In this document: in pieces, positions 9,775 through 19,079 of the stretch
Numbering within the stretch: position 1 is the stretch's first letter
Layout: every line of letters starts with the position of its first letter
Origin: Pseudotabrizicola sp.
GTDB lineage: Bacteria; Pseudomonadota; Alphaproteobacteria; Rhodobacterales; Rhodobacteraceae
Assembly (NCBI RefSeq): GCF_030656345.1
Contig: NZ_JAUSNR010000015.1
Span: forward strand, 310,001-374,000
Direction: 5' to 3'
Length of the DNA: 64,000 nt
The notes under the pieces: generated by a model
Databases searched by the model: none
Told to the model about the DNA's origin: nothing
What the model saw: the letters and a program-made list of their open reading frames with translations, nothing else
Program-made: the position numbers and the translations under genes

Positions 9775-11115
9775 GTGCTCACGCGACTGACCTATCGCAT
9801 CAATCTTGGACTTGAGCGGTACTTTCCCGAACAACGTCTCTTTCTGAAATCCGACACCGAAACCCGCTTCATCCGGCTGCGCCCCACCACGCAGGCCGTG
9901 GCCCTGACCGGCGGCGCGCTGGTGCTGGGCTGGACCATCCTTGCCACCGCGATCATCCTGATGGATTCGATCAGCGCCGGATCGGGCCGCGATCAGGCCC
10001 TGCGCCAGCAGACGCTGTATGAACAACGGCTCAACGCGCTCAGCCTCGACCGTGATGCCCGCGCCGACGAAGCCGCCGGTGCGCAGGAACGGTTCAACCT
10101 GGCGCTGACGCAAGTGGCCGAAATGCAGGGCCGCCTGCTGGCATCCGAAGACAGCCGGCGCGAGCTGGAAACCGGGATCGACGTGATCCAGAACACCCTG
10201 CGCCGCACCATCAAGGAACGCGATGAGGCGCGCGCGCAGGCGCAGGCCGCAGGCGTTGCGCAGGTCGCCGAAAACGGCACCACCAAATCTGACGCCGGAC
10301 GCGCCCGCGATGCGATGGCCACGGTCGGCATCCTGGCCGAAGCGCTGTCCTCGACCGCGCAGGAACGCGACCTGATGGAAGGTGCCGCCACCAAATCGGC
10401 CGAACGGGTTGAAACGGTGATGGCCGAGAAAAAGGCCCTGCAACTGCGCAACAACGAAATTTTCGCCAAGCTGGAAGAAGCCGTCAGCGTCTCGATGGAA
10501 CCGCTCGACAAGATGTTCCGCGCGGCCGGCATGTCGCCCGATGATATGCTCGCGCAGGTGCGGCGCGGCTATTCCGGTCAGGGCGGCCCGCTGTCGCCGC
10601 TGACCCTGTCGACCAGTGGCTCTGCCTCCAACGCGGATGAACAGCGCGCCAATGCGATTCTGCAAGGACTGGACCGGATGAACCTGTATCGTCTGGCAGC
10701 CTTCAAAGCGCCGTTTGCGATGCCGGTCAAAGGCAATTTCCGCTGGACCAGCGGCTTTGGCACCCGCAACGACCCCAAGGGCATGGGCCGCCGCATGCAT
10801 GAGGGCACAGATATGGCCGGCCCGCACGGCATGCCGATCATGGCCACCGGCGATGGCGTGATCACCTTTGCCGGCTGGTCTTCGGGCTATGGCCGCCTGG
10901 TCAAGATCAAGCATGAGTTCGGAATCGAAACGCGCTATGCTCACATGTCTGCGATCCGGGTGAAGGTCGGCGATAGGGTATCGCGCGGCGACCGGATCGG
11001 TGATATGGGCAACACGGGCCGGTCCACCGGGACCCACCTCCATTACGAAATCCGCATCGGCGGCAGAGCCGTGAATCCGATGACCTTCATAAAGGCAGCG
11101 AACCATGTTTTCTAA
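9775..11115 (+). CDS. M23 family metallopeptidase with coiled coil
   Basis: Membrane-anchored peptidoglycan endopeptidase candidate of 446 residues. It has one transmembrane segment (about 43-65), a long coiled-coil periplasmic stalk (about 70-230), and a C-terminal LytM/M23 domain. Zinc ligands are seen as H342 and D346 (HEGTD) and H421/H423 (HLH). It begins with GTG and lacks a strong ribosome binding site, so the exact start is less certain. The last 11 bases overlap the bactofilin gene. M23-bactofilin pairs are known to localise wall cutting for cell shape in several Gram-negative bacteria, which is the likely role. Confidence 0.88.
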   Translation: MLTRLTYRINLGLERYFPEQRLFLKSDTETRFIRLRPTTQAVALTGGALVLGWTILATAIILMDSISAGSGRDQALRQQTLYEQRLNALSLDRDARADEAAGAQERFNLALTQVAEMQGRLLASEDSRRELETGIDVIQNTLRRTIKERDEARAQAQAAGVAQVAENGTTKSDAGRARDAMATVGILAEALSSTAQERDLMEGAATKSAERVETVMAEKKALQLRNNEIFAKLEEAVSVSMEPLDKMFRAAGMSPDDMLAQVRRGYSGQGGPLSPLTLSTSGSASNADEQRANAILQGLDRMNLYRLAAFKAPFAMPVKGNFRWTSGFGTRNDPKGMGRRMHEGTDMAGPHGMPIMATGDGVITFAGWSSGYGRLVKIKHEFGIETRYAHMSAIRVKVGDRVSRGDRIGDMGNTGRSTGTHLHYEIRIGGRAVNPMTFIKAANHVF

Positions 11116-11635
11116 GAGCCGAATCAATGAACCCGGGCCAAAGGCAGACGACAAGTCGAAGGCCCCCGAATCCCAGGCTTCGAAACCCAACATGGACTTC
11201 ACGCCGTCCGCCCCCAAGGGCAAAGTTTCCGCATCCGTCCTGTCGTCGGATCTGACGATCGTGGGCAATCTGCGCACCACTGGTGACATTCAGGTCGAAG
11301 GCACGGTTGAAGGTGATATCCGCGCCCACCTGCTGACCATCGGCGAAAGCGCCACCATCCGCGGCGAAATCGTTGCCGATGACATTGTGGTCAATGGCCG
11401 CGTGATCGGCCGCGTGCGCGGGCTCAAGGTCCGCCTGACCGCCACCGCGCGCGTCGAGGGCGATATCATCCACAAGACCATCGCCATCGAATCCGGTGCC
11501 CATTTCGAAGGCTCGGTCCAGCGTCAGGAAGACCCGCTGGCACAGGGCCGCATTTCGGCCCCGGTGCCGCAGGCGCAGCTGGCCCCGCCGCTGGGGGCCA
11601 ACGCCCAAGCGCAAAAGCCCGGCGACGGCGTCTGA
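11105..11635 (+). CDS. Bactofilin
   Basis: Polymer-forming cytoskeletal protein of 176 residues. Flexible tails, Ser/Pro/Lys-rich at the start and Pro/Gln/Ala-rich at the end, flank a right-handed beta-helix core at about residues 40-140. The core shows the repeating GDIQVEGTVEGDI / GESATIRGEIVADDIVVNGRV pattern diagnostic of the family. Bactofilins bind the membrane and scaffold peptidoglycan enzymes. The gene overlaps the M23 peptidase by 11 bases, so the two are translated together and probably act together. A strong bidirectional terminator follows. Confidence 0.93.
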   Translation: MFSKSRINEPGPKADDKSKAPESQASKPNMDFTPSAPKGKVSASVLSSDLTIVGNLRTTGDIQVEGTVEGDIRAHLLTIGESATIRGEIVADDIVVNGRVIGRVRGLKVRLTATARVEGDIIHKTIAIESGAHFEGSVQRQEDPLAQGRISAPVPQAQLAPPLGANAQAQKPGDGV

Positions 11636-11657
11636 GCTTTTCCACCTTGGCAATGAC

Positions 11658-11690
11658 AAAAGCGCGCCCCACCCGGGCGCGCTTTTTCTT
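11658..11690. terminator. Bidirectional rho-independent terminator
   Basis: A perfect 12-bp stem, AAAAGCGCGCCC / GGGCGCGCTTTT, with a 5-base loop is flanked by A and T runs. It therefore works on both strands. It sits between the convergent bactofilin and DUF2189 genes and is the clearest intrinsic terminator in the window. Confidence 0.9.
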
Positions 11691-11709
11691 TGCGATACCG
11701 CCTCAGCGC

Positions 11710-12501
11710 TCACGCCGCATCAAACAGCAGCGCCCGGCGATACAGGTGCCAGGTCGCATGGCCCAGCACCGGCAGCACCACAAACAGCCCCAGAAACCCC
11801 AGCGCCATTCCGGCAAACAGCAGCGCCGAAATCAACAGCCCCCAGACCAGCATCACACCCGGATTCTGCGTCACCACCGAAAAGCTGGTGATCATCGCGG
11901 TGATGAAATCGACCTCGCGGTCCAGCAGATACGGCAGGCTCACCACGGTCAGCGCAAACAATGTACCTGCAAACCCTGCGCCCACGGCTGTGCCCACCAC
12001 CAGCATCATCATCCCTTCAGCGGTCTGGAACACCGCAAGGCTGCTGCTGATGTTGGTCATCGTGGCATTGCCCAGAAACACCGCAAAGATCATGTGGCCC
12101 AGGAAATTCCAGAACAGGAAGAACACCACCACCACCGCCGCCATCGACGGGATCTGCCGGTCTTTCTGGTTGAAGATCACCCCCGCCACCCCGGCAGGGT
12201 CCAGCGTCTGCCCGGCCTCCAGCCGCCGCGACACCTCATAAAACCCGCAGGCGATGAACGGCCCCAGTATCGGAAAGCCTGCCCCGGCGATGATGGTCCA
12301 CCACACCTGCCCCTTGGCCAGCAGCGCGTAGGATATCAGCCAGCCCGCCGCGACATAGACCGATGCAAACATCAGCCCGTACAGCGGTGCCGTGCGGAAA
12401 TCGCGCCAGCCCGCCGCCAGTGCCGCACGCAGATCCGACAGGTCCAGCTCTGCAATCTCACTGGCCGGATCTGCCGCCGCCCTTACCTCACCTGCGCTCA
12501 T
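11710..12501 (-). CDS. DUF2189 integral membrane protein
   Basis: 263-residue conserved membrane protein of the DUF2189 family with about six hydrophobic segments and an acidic N-terminal tail of around 30 residues. Family-like features are the WRDFRTAPLYGL segment before the first membrane helix, GPFIACGFYEVSRRLE, and the C-terminal LGHATWHLYRRAL. No catalytic motif is apparent and the function is unknown. It follows prfB on the same strand after about 80 bases and ends at a strong terminator, so it is the last gene of that run. Confidence 0.85.
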   Translation of the reverse strand: MSAGEVRAAADPASEIAELDLSDLRAALAAGWRDFRTAPLYGLMFASVYVAAGWLISYALLAKGQVWWTIIAGAGFPILGPFIACGFYEVSRRLEAGQTLDPAGVAGVIFNQKDRQIPSMAAVVVVFFLFWNFLGHMIFAVFLGNATMTNISSSLAVFQTAEGMMMLVVGTAVGAGFAGTLFALTVVSLPYLLDREVDFITAMITSFSVVTQNPGVMLVWGLLISALLFAGMALGFLGLFVVLPVLGHATWHLYRRALLFDAA

Positions 12502-12583
12502 ATTCCCTCCTGCGTTGCGGCAAAGCTACGCGCAAACCGCAGGCGGCTCAAAGATGTATCTCAGGGGTGGAATTCCGGCTGGC

Positions 12584-13708
12584 TCAGTCCGCATTCGCCT
12601 CGGCGCGGCTTTTGCCCGAGACGTCCAGCGCCAGCGTGGCGGCCATGAACTGATCCAGATCGCCGTCCAGCACGCCCTGCGTGTCGGATGTCTCCACACT
12701 GGTGCGCAGGTCTTTGACCATCTGATAGGGTTGCAGCACGTAAGACCGGATCTGGTTGCCCCAGCCCGCCTCACCCTTGTTGTCATAGGCGGCGTTGATG
12801 GCGGCGTTGCGCTTGTCCAGCTCCATCTGGTACAGGCGCGAGCGCAGGGCGTTCATCGCAATCTCGCGGTTCTGGTGCTGCGATTTCATGCTGGAGGTCA
12901 CAACGATATTGGTCGGCAAGTGGGTGATCCGCACCGCCGAGTCGGTGGTGTTCACGTGCTGCCCACCGGCACCGGATGAGCGGTAGGTGTCGATCCGGAT
13001 GTCGCGGTCGGGGATGTCGATCTCGATATTCTCATCCACCACCGGATAGACCCAGACCGATGAAAACGAGGTATGCCGCCGCGCCGCCGAGTCATAAGGG
13101 CTGATGCGCACCAGACGGTGCACGCCGGATTCCGACTTCAGCCAGCCATAGGCATTGTGCCCGGTGATCTTGTAAGACACCGACCGGATGCCCGCCTCTT
13201 CGCCCGCCGTTTCGGACTGCAACTCAACCGTGTAGCCCTTTTTCTCGGCCCAGCGGACATACATCCGCGCCAGCATCGACGCCCAGTCGCAGGATTCGGT
13301 GCCGCCCGCGCCCGCGTTCACCTCAAGGAAGGTGTCATTGCTGTCGGCCTCACCATCCAGCAGAGCCTCCAGCTCTTTGGCGGCGGCGGTTTTGGTCAGA
13401 TCTCGCAGGGCGTTTTCCGCCTCGGTCACGATTTCGGCGTCGCCTTCGGCCTCGCCCATCTCGATCAGCTCGACATTGTCGCGCAGACCAGAGGCGATCA
13501 TGTCATATGTCGAGATCGATTCCATCAGCCCCTGACGCTCGCGCATCAGTTTCTGCGCCTTGGCCGGATCGTTCCACAGGTTCGGGTCTTCGATCATCGC
13601 GTTGAATTCTTCCAACCGATGCGGCGCGGTTTCCCGGTCCATCCGCTGGGCCAGAAGCTTCAGCGATTTCTCGATGGCGTTCACGTTGTTCTGCGTCTCG
13701 GCGCGCAT
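12584..13708 (-). CDS. prfB: Peptide chain release factor 2
   Basis: Class I release factor that recognises UGA/UAA and triggers peptidyl-tRNA hydrolysis. The 374 residues include the catalytic GGQ motif in [10 protein letters not shown]. The stop-codon recognition tripeptide, SPF in E. coli RF2, reads SPY here ([15 protein letters not shown]). The reading frame is continuous from the ATG, with no in-frame UGA and therefore no programmed +1 frameshift of the E. coli type. The start at 13708 has an AAGGAT ribosome binding site; an upstream in-frame ATG (13765) adds a basic, unconserved-looking extension and was rejected. It is downstream of the PBP1A gene. Confidence 0.95.
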   Translation of the reverse strand: MRAETQNNVNAIEKSLKLLAQRMDRETAPHRLEEFNAMIEDPNLWNDPAKAQKLMRERQGLMESISTYDMIASGLRDNVELIEMGEAEGDAEIVTEAENALRDLTKTAAAKELEALLDGEADSNDTFLEVNAGAGGTESCDWASMLARMYVRWAEKKGYTVELQSETAGEEAGIRSVSYKITGHNAYGWLKSESGVHRLVRISPYDSAARRHTSFSSVWVYPVVDENIEIDIPDRDIRIDTYRSSGAGGQHVNTTDSAVRITHLPTNIVVTSSMKSQHQNREIAMNALRSRLYQMELDKRNAAINAAYDNKGEAGWGNQIRSYVLQPYQMVKDLRTSVETSDTQGVLDGDLDQFMAATLALDVSGKSRAEANAD

Positions 13709-13803
13709 GGGTCTTATCCTTCGGGCTGGTGCCCGGCACATAGCGAAAACGGCGCGGCGCGGCAAGGGTGCGCCCCTGCCCTACCCCGCCCTTTGCGTCA
13801 GGG

Positions 13804-16401
13804 TTAATACAATCCGCCGGAACTCAGCGTGCCGAAATCGGCCTTGGCGGGCACCGACCTGCGTTCGCCTGTCGCGGTGGTGACGGTGGCCGAACTGCCC
13901 CCCCCGCCGCCATCGGTTTCGCCGTAAGCAAACAGGGGCAGGTTGCCCCCCATGGTAAAGCCGCCATCCACCATCGCGCCCAGACCGAAGATCGGCTCTT
14001 CACCGATCCGGAAGTATTCCGCGACCACATTGTCACCGCTGGCATCATCGGGCAGGCGTGCCCCGCTGAACCTGTCGATGTTGATGAAATAGCCGCCCGG
14101 CGGCACCTTGAACTTTGCGCCGCCGTATTTCTTGATGGCGGTCCGCATGAACTGTTCAAACACCGGGCCGCAGAACCCGCCCCCCGAGGCGCCGTTCATC
14201 GTGCGCGGCTGGTCATAGCCGATGTAGCACCCCGCCACGATATTGCTGGTATAGCCGATGAACCACACATCCTTGTTGTCGTTCGTGGTGCCGGTCTTGC
14301 CCGCCACCGGCACCGGCAGATTGATGCCGCGCGCGGTGCCGCGCTGCACCACACCTTCCATCATAGATGTCAGCTGATAGGCGGTGATCGCATTCATCAC
14401 CCGTTCCCGCTTGGACGTCACCCGCAGCGCATCGCCGGGGTTCAGGCTGGCAAGCTGGCAATCTTCGCAGACCCGCTGGTCATGGCGGTACACCGTGCGC
14501 CCAAAGCGGTCCTGCACCCGGTCGACCAGCGTCGGCTCCACCCGCTCCCCCCCGTTGGCGAACATGGCATAGGCCGCAACCATCTTGAACAGCGTGGTTT
14601 CCTGCGAGCCGAGCGCATTGGCCAGAAAAGCCGGCAACCGGTCATAAACGCCAAAGCGTTCGGCATAGCCCGCAACCGTATCCATCCCGATCTCTTCGGC
14701 AATCCGCACGGTCATCAGGTTGCGCGACTGCTCAATCCCGGTGCGGATCGTGGTCGGCCCGTAAAACCGGTTCGACGCGTTCTTGGGCCGCCATATCCCC
14801 TGCGGCGTGTTCACCTCGATCGGGGCGTCCACGACGATGGTGGCGGGGGTAAAGCCCGAATCCAGCGCTGCGGCATAGACAAAGGGCTTGAAGCTCGACC
14901 CCGGCTGGCGTGTGGCCTGCGTGGCGCGGTTGAACACCGAATCCTCATAGGAAAAGCCGCCCTGCATTGCCAGCACGCGCCCGGTGTTCACGTCCATCGC
15001 CATGAAACCGCCCTGCACCTCGGGCACCTGCCGCAAGGACCAGCGCACAAAGCTGCCATCAGAGTCACTGGTGACGGCGCGCACCAGCACCACATCGCCA
15101 ACCGACACCAGATCGCTGGCACGCTGCGCCTTTGGCCCCAGACGCCCGTCGTCCTGCCGCTTGCGCGCCCAGGTCACGTCATCGGCGGGGATGAAATGGC
15201 CGTCTTCATCTTCGGGCTGGCCTTCAATGCCGATCCGGGCCGAACGGTCGCCGGTTTCCAGCACCACCGCCGGGAACCAGCCGGCAATGTCGCGCGGCAC
15301 CGCAACTTCGGCCAAAGCCGCGCGCCAGCTGTCTTCCGATGTCAGCTGATCCACCGGCACCACCTGCCCGGTGCCGCGCCAGACGCCCTGGCTGCGGTCA
15401 TACCGCTCCAGCCCCCGGCGCAGCGCTTCGGCTGCGGCGCTTTGCATTTCAGGGTCTGCGGTGGCGCGGATCGACAAGCCGCCGCCAAAGAACTCTTCCT
15501 CGCCAAAGCTGCCCGACAGCTGGCGGCGGATTTCGTCGGTGAAATAATCGCGCGGCGGCAGCGCATCGCGGAAGGCGGGAAAATCGCCGTTCTGCACCGA
15601 TTTCAGCGGCAGGACCCGCTCTGCCTCATAGGTTGCCTCGGTGATGAACCCGTTCTGCCACATCTCGCGCAGCACATAGTTGCGCCGCTGCGTTACCCGC
15701 TCTCTGGCGCGCACCGGGTGGTACTGGCTGGGGGCCTGGGGCATCGCGGCCAGCATCGCCGCTTCATGCGGGGCCAGATCGGTCAGCGGTTTGTTGAAAT
15801 AGGTCTGCGCCGCCGCCGCCACGCCATAGCTGTTCTGGCCGAGGAAAATCTCGTTCATGTACAGCTCAAGGATCTTGTCCTTGCTCAGCGTCTCTTCCAG
15901 CCGGCTGGCCAGGATCAGCTCCTTGATCTTGCGCTCGCCTGTCCGGTCGCTCGACAGCAGGAAGTTCTTCATCACCTGCTGGGTGATGGTCGACGCGCCG
16001 CGCACATTCTGCCCCCGGCTGACCACCGCATCACGCAAGGCGCTTGCCATGCCGGTGACGTCATAGCCGCCATGGGTGTAGAAGTTCTTGTCCTCGGCAC
16101 TGATGAACGCCTGTTTCACCAGATCGGGAATCTCCTCGACCGGCACAAACAGCCGCCGCTCTTTGGCGAATTCGTCGATGATCTGGCCTTCACCGGAATA
16201 GATTCGGCTGATGGTGGGCGGCGCATATTGCGCCAGCCGCTCATGACTGGGCAAGTCACGGGAATACATATAGAAAACCGCACCAACCGACAGGGCTGCA
16301 AACAGCACCCCCATGGTGATCATGGTGAAAATGCCACCAAGGAATGAGCCTATGAAGCGGATCAACCGATAACTCCTGTAACCTGTGCGCGCCTTATACA
16401 T
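13804..16401 (-). CDS. mrcA: Penicillin-binding protein 1A (bifunctional class A)
   Basis: Inner-membrane bifunctional peptidoglycan synthase of about 865 residues. After one N-terminal membrane anchor comes the GT51 glycosyltransferase domain with the catalytic EDKNFY motif and GASTITQQ. The central region resembles the PBP1A OB-like insert. The transpeptidase domain follows, with SSFK as SxxK nucleophile, SRN and KTGTT. The start at 16401 was chosen because upstream sequence to 16554 translates to an unlikely Gly/Ala/Arg-rich peptide; a slightly later start is also possible. It lies downstream of a periplasmic amidase gene, giving a wall synthesis and remodelling pair. Confidence 0.95.
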   Translation of the reverse strand: MYKARTGYRSYRLIRFIGSFLGGIFTMITMGVLFAALSVGAVFYMYSRDLPSHERLAQYAPPTISRIYSGEGQIIDEFAKERRLFVPVEEIPDLVKQAFISAEDKNFYTHGGYDVTGMASALRDAVVSRGQNVRGASTITQQVMKNFLLSSDRTGERKIKELILASRLEETLSKDKILELYMNEIFLGQNSYGVAAAAQTYFNKPLTDLAPHEAAMLAAMPQAPSQYHPVRARERVTQRRNYVLREMWQNGFITEATYEAERVLPLKSVQNGDFPAFRDALPPRDYFTDEIRRQLSGSFGEEEFFGGGLSIRATADPEMQSAAAEALRRGLERYDRSQGVWRGTGQVVPVDQLTSEDSWRAALAEVAVPRDIAGWFPAVVLETGDRSARIGIEGQPEDEDGHFIPADDVTWARKRQDDGRLGPKAQRASDLVSVGDVVLVRAVTSDSDGSFVRWSLRQVPEVQGGFMAMDVNTGRVLAMQGGFSYEDSVFNRATQATRQPGSSFKPFVYAAALDSGFTPATIVVDAPIEVNTPQGIWRPKNASNRFYGPTTIRTGIEQSRNLMTVRIAEEIGMDTVAGYAERFGVYDRLPAFLANALGSQETTLFKMVAAYAMFANGGERVEPTLVDRVQDRFGRTVYRHDQRVCEDCQLASLNPGDALRVTSKRERVMNAITAYQLTSMMEGVVQRGTARGINLPVPVAGKTGTTNDNKDVWFIGYTSNIVAGCYIGYDQPRTMNGASGGGFCGPVFEQFMRTAIKKYGGAKFKVPPGGYFINIDRFSGARLPDDASGDNVVAEYFRIGEEPIFGLGAMVDGGFTMGGNLPLFAYGETDGGGGGSSATVTTATGERRSVPAKADFGTLSSGGLY

Positions 16402-16466
16402 GGGCAGCGCCCCCCGGTCAAAACGAACGCCCCGGCACAGGCACCGCCTCGCGCAATCGTCACCGG

Positions 16467-17675
16467 CTAGCGCTGCAACGCCGACAGCGCCGCATCCTCT
16501 GCCGCCCAGGCTTTCAGCCCGTCGCGCAGCGCCAGTGCCATCGTGGCCCGCCACTCAGGATCGGTCAGCCGCGCCAGATCGCGCGAGGATGACATAAACC
16601 CAAGCTCCACCAGCAGCGACGGGATATCGGGCGATTTCAGCACCGAAAACCCGGCGGTCTGGCGCGGATGCCGGTGCATCCGCAGCCCGGCCGCCTTGAT
16701 CGCGCCTTCCAGCGCCAGCGCCAGCCGTTCGATGCGCGGCCCGGTCTCGGTCCGCGCCATATCCATCAGGATCGTCGCCACCAGATCATCCTGCGCGGTC
16801 AGATCCACACCCGACAAAAGGTCCGCCCGGTCATGCCGTTCGGCCAAGGCCTGCGAGGCCGCATCACTCGCCTCATCCGACAGGGTATACAGCGTCGCCC
16901 CCACCGCTTCGCCTTCCGCAATGGCATCGGCGTGCAGCGACAAAAACACATGCGCGCCCGCCGCCCGCGCGATGGAAATCCGCGCCTCCAACGGCACGAA
17001 CACATCTTCTTCCCGGGTCAGGATCACAATAAACCCGCCATCGCGCAGCAACAGGTCCTTCAGCTCGCGGGCAAAGGTCAGCATCAGCCCGGCCTCGGTC
17101 AGCCCATCGCGCTCGGCTCCGGGGTCAATGCCGCCATGGCCGGGGTCCAGCACCACCACCAGCGGCCCGGTGCCGCGCGGGGCCGCCGCGCGCGGCAGAT
17201 CGGCCCCCACCGGCAAGGCCCAGCCCTCCGGCTCGGGCAGCGCCGCCGCCGCCGCAAATTCCGCCGCCCCCGCAGGCTCCAGCATCAGCCGCACCTGTGC
17301 GCCGCCCTCGCCGGTCACCATCCCGGCCTGCGTCACCAGATGCGGCCCGGACAGTTCCATCACCAGCCGCGACCAGCCCTGCCGCACCACCCCGGCCCGC
17401 ATGTCCACCACCGCATCCGTGCGCCGCACCACCCCGGAAAGCCCGGTCCAGTCCACCTCGCGCATGTCCAGCACCAGACGCGGCGGCGCGTCCAGCACCC
17501 GCACCCGCCAGGGCACCGGCTGGCTCAGCGCCAGATCCACCGCCACACCGCCCTGCCGGTCCACAATCCCCGATTGCCCCGGCACCAGCCGCGCCAGCGC
17601 CGACAGCTCCTGCGCAGGCGCCGCGCCCGCCCCGGCCCAGACCAGCAGCCCAACCACCAGCGCCCAGAATCTCAT
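16467..17675 (-). CDS. amiC: Periplasmic N-acetylmuramoyl-L-alanine amidase
   Basis: Zinc amidase that cleaves the stem peptide from MurNAc during cell separation. The start at 17675 gives a 402-residue protein with a clear signal peptide (MRFWALVVGLLVWAGAG, cleaved after APA). An AMIN-like beta domain comes first (about 25-135). A linker leads to the Amidase_3 domain with LDPGHGGIDPGA, the ligand Glu in GLTEAGL, the SLHAD zinc histidine and a C-terminal LVELGFMSS containing the catalytic Glu. The symbol is by domain similarity to AmiC. The gene precedes mrcA by 65 bases. Its leader contains one arm of a 79-bp-period duplication. Confidence 0.92.
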   Translation of the reverse strand: MRFWALVVGLLVWAGAGAAPAQELSALARLVPGQSGIVDRQGGVAVDLALSQPVPWRVRVLDAPPRLVLDMREVDWTGLSGVVRRTDAVVDMRAGVVRQGWSRLVMELSGPHLVTQAGMVTGEGGAQVRLMLEPAGAAEFAAAAALPEPEGWALPVGADLPRAAAPRGTGPLVVVLDPGHGGIDPGAERDGLTEAGLMLTFARELKDLLLRDGGFIVILTREEDVFVPLEARISIARAAGAHVFLSLHADAIAEGEAVGATLYTLSDEASDAASQALAERHDRADLLSGVDLTAQDDLVATILMDMARTETGPRIERLALALEGAIKAAGLRMHRHPRQTAGFSVLKSPDIPSLLVELGFMSSSRDLARLTDPEWRATMALALRDGLKAWAAEDAALSALQR

Positions 17676-17695
17676 CTGGGCGCCCCCCGCATTTT

Positions 17696-17827
17696 CTGTC
17701 CAAAAACATCCCCGCCGGAGGCGCATATCAGCCCCGCACGTTCCCGCCAGCATTCTGAACACCGCACCCCTCATCTGTTCCCAAATATCCCCGCCGGAGG
17801 CGCACATCAGCCCCGCACGATCCCGCC
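17696..17827. repeat. Imperfect duplication, 79-base period
   Basis: Bases 17708-17748 and 17787-17827 are 41-base direct repeats differing at two positions. Weaker identity extends back to 17696 and 17775. The right copy includes the last codons and stop of the aminotransferase gene, so the left copy is a detached duplicate of that gene end lying in the amidase leader. Each copy begins with a member of the dispersed AAATATCC element family. Confidence 0.8.
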
Positions 17828-18970
17828 CGAACGTGCAGCCATGAACGTCCGCAACCGCGCCAGCCCCTCGACAACATCCGCCGTCCCCCGCGCATAGGAA
17901 AACCGCAAGGTCTGCCGCCCGCGATGGGGGTCGAAATCCACCCCCGGCGTCACCGCCACTCCGGCCCCGTGCAGGATCTCGCGCGCTAAGCTCAGCGAGT
18001 CCGTGGTCAGCTCCGACACATCGGCATAGACGTAGAACGCCCCGTCCGGCGGCGCAATGCGGGTAAAGCCTGCCAGCGGCAGGCCCTCCAGCATCAGCTG
18101 GCGGTTGGTCGCATAGGTGGCGCGGTTGGCCTCCAGCTCATCAATACAGTCCAGCGCGGCCAGCGCCACGATCTGGCTGGCATGGGGCGGGCAGATGAAC
18201 ATGTTCTGCGCCAGCCGCTCCACTTTGCGCACATGGTCCGGCGGCACCACCATCCAGCCGACGCGCCATCCGGTCATGCTGAAGTATTTGGAAAACGAGT
18301 TGATCACATAGCAATCATCCGTGATCTCCAGCGCCGACACCGCGCGCGCGCCGTAATGCAGCCCGTGGTAAATCTCGTCCGAGACAAAGGCAATCCCCCG
18401 CGCCACGCAATGGTCGATCAGCGCTTTCAGCGCCGCATGGTCCAGCATCGTGCCGGTCGGGTTGCCGGGCGACGCGACAATCAGCCCCGCCATCTCCACG
18501 CCGTCCAGATCGGCAGGCACCGGCTGCAGCCGGTTCTCCGCCTGCGTCTGAAGGCCCACCGGCTGCAAGGACAGCGCCCGCAGGATCTGGCGATAACTCG
18601 GATAGCCCGGCTCGCCCAGGCCCACCCGGTCGCCCGCGTCAAACAGCGCGGTAAAGGCCAGCAGGAAGGCGGCGGAAGACCCCGATGTCACCACCACCCG
18701 CGCGGGGTCCAGCTCCACCCCGTACCAGCGCCAGTACAGCGCCGCGATCCCCGCGCGCAGTTCCGGCAGCCCCAGCGCCACGGTATAGCCCAAAGACCCC
18801 GCCGCCATCGCCTGCACCAGTGCGGCCCGCGCCGCCGCCGGGGCCGGGGTGCCGGGCTGGCCCACCTCCATATGGATCACCGACCGCCCCGCCGCCTCCA
18901 GACTGCGTGCATCTTCCATCACATCCATCACAATAAAGGGATCGACATCACCCCGTCTTGAACTCTTCAT
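17807..18970 (-). CDS. Class I/II PLP-dependent aminotransferase
   Basis: Fold-type I aminotransferase of 387 residues. The PLP-binding lysine is K228 in NSFSKYFSMTGWRVGW. Other hallmarks are SPGNPTGT (residues 168-175), the cofactor-contacting Asp and Tyr in VSDEIYHG, and the final RFSYARG segment, whose Arg normally binds the substrate carboxylate. The amino donor and acceptor cannot be read from sequence; aspartate or aromatic aminotransferase-like activity is plausible. The start at 18970 has a GAGGGG ribosome binding site; an upstream in-frame extension overlaps the divergent DsbA-like gene and is rejected. Confidence 0.9.
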   Translation of the reverse strand: MKSSRRGDVDPFIVMDVMEDARSLEAAGRSVIHMEVGQPGTPAPAAARAALVQAMAAGSLGYTVALGLPELRAGIAALYWRWYGVELDPARVVVTSGSSAAFLLAFTALFDAGDRVGLGEPGYPSYRQILRALSLQPVGLQTQAENRLQPVPADLDGVEMAGLIVASPGNPTGTMLDHAALKALIDHCVARGIAFVSDEIYHGLHYGARAVSALEITDDCYVINSFSKYFSMTGWRVGWMVVPPDHVRKVERLAQNMFICPPHASQIVALAALDCIDELEANRATYATNRQLMLEGLPLAGFTRIAPPDGAFYVYADVSELTTDSLSLAREILHGAGVAVTPGVDFDPHRGRQTLRFSYARGTADVVEGLARLRTFMAARSGGIVRG

Positions 18971-19079
18971 GCCTGCCCCTCTATGGTCTGGCCGAAGTGT
19001 CCCGGTTCGCGGGGCAAGGTCAAGCCCGACCCCGTTCAAACCTGCGCGCCGCCGCAGACACCATAGCCAGAGACAGCCC

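Noticed and set aside
13768..16347. 859-residue open frame on the plus strand
   Set aside because: It is exactly antisense to the PBP1A gene, is rich in His/Arg/Gln as expected from the complement of high-GC codons, and shows no domain.
18849..19079. N-terminal extension of the DsbA-like protein
   Set aside because: The extra frame overlaps the divergent aminotransferase gene and would bury the clear signal peptide that begins at 19080.
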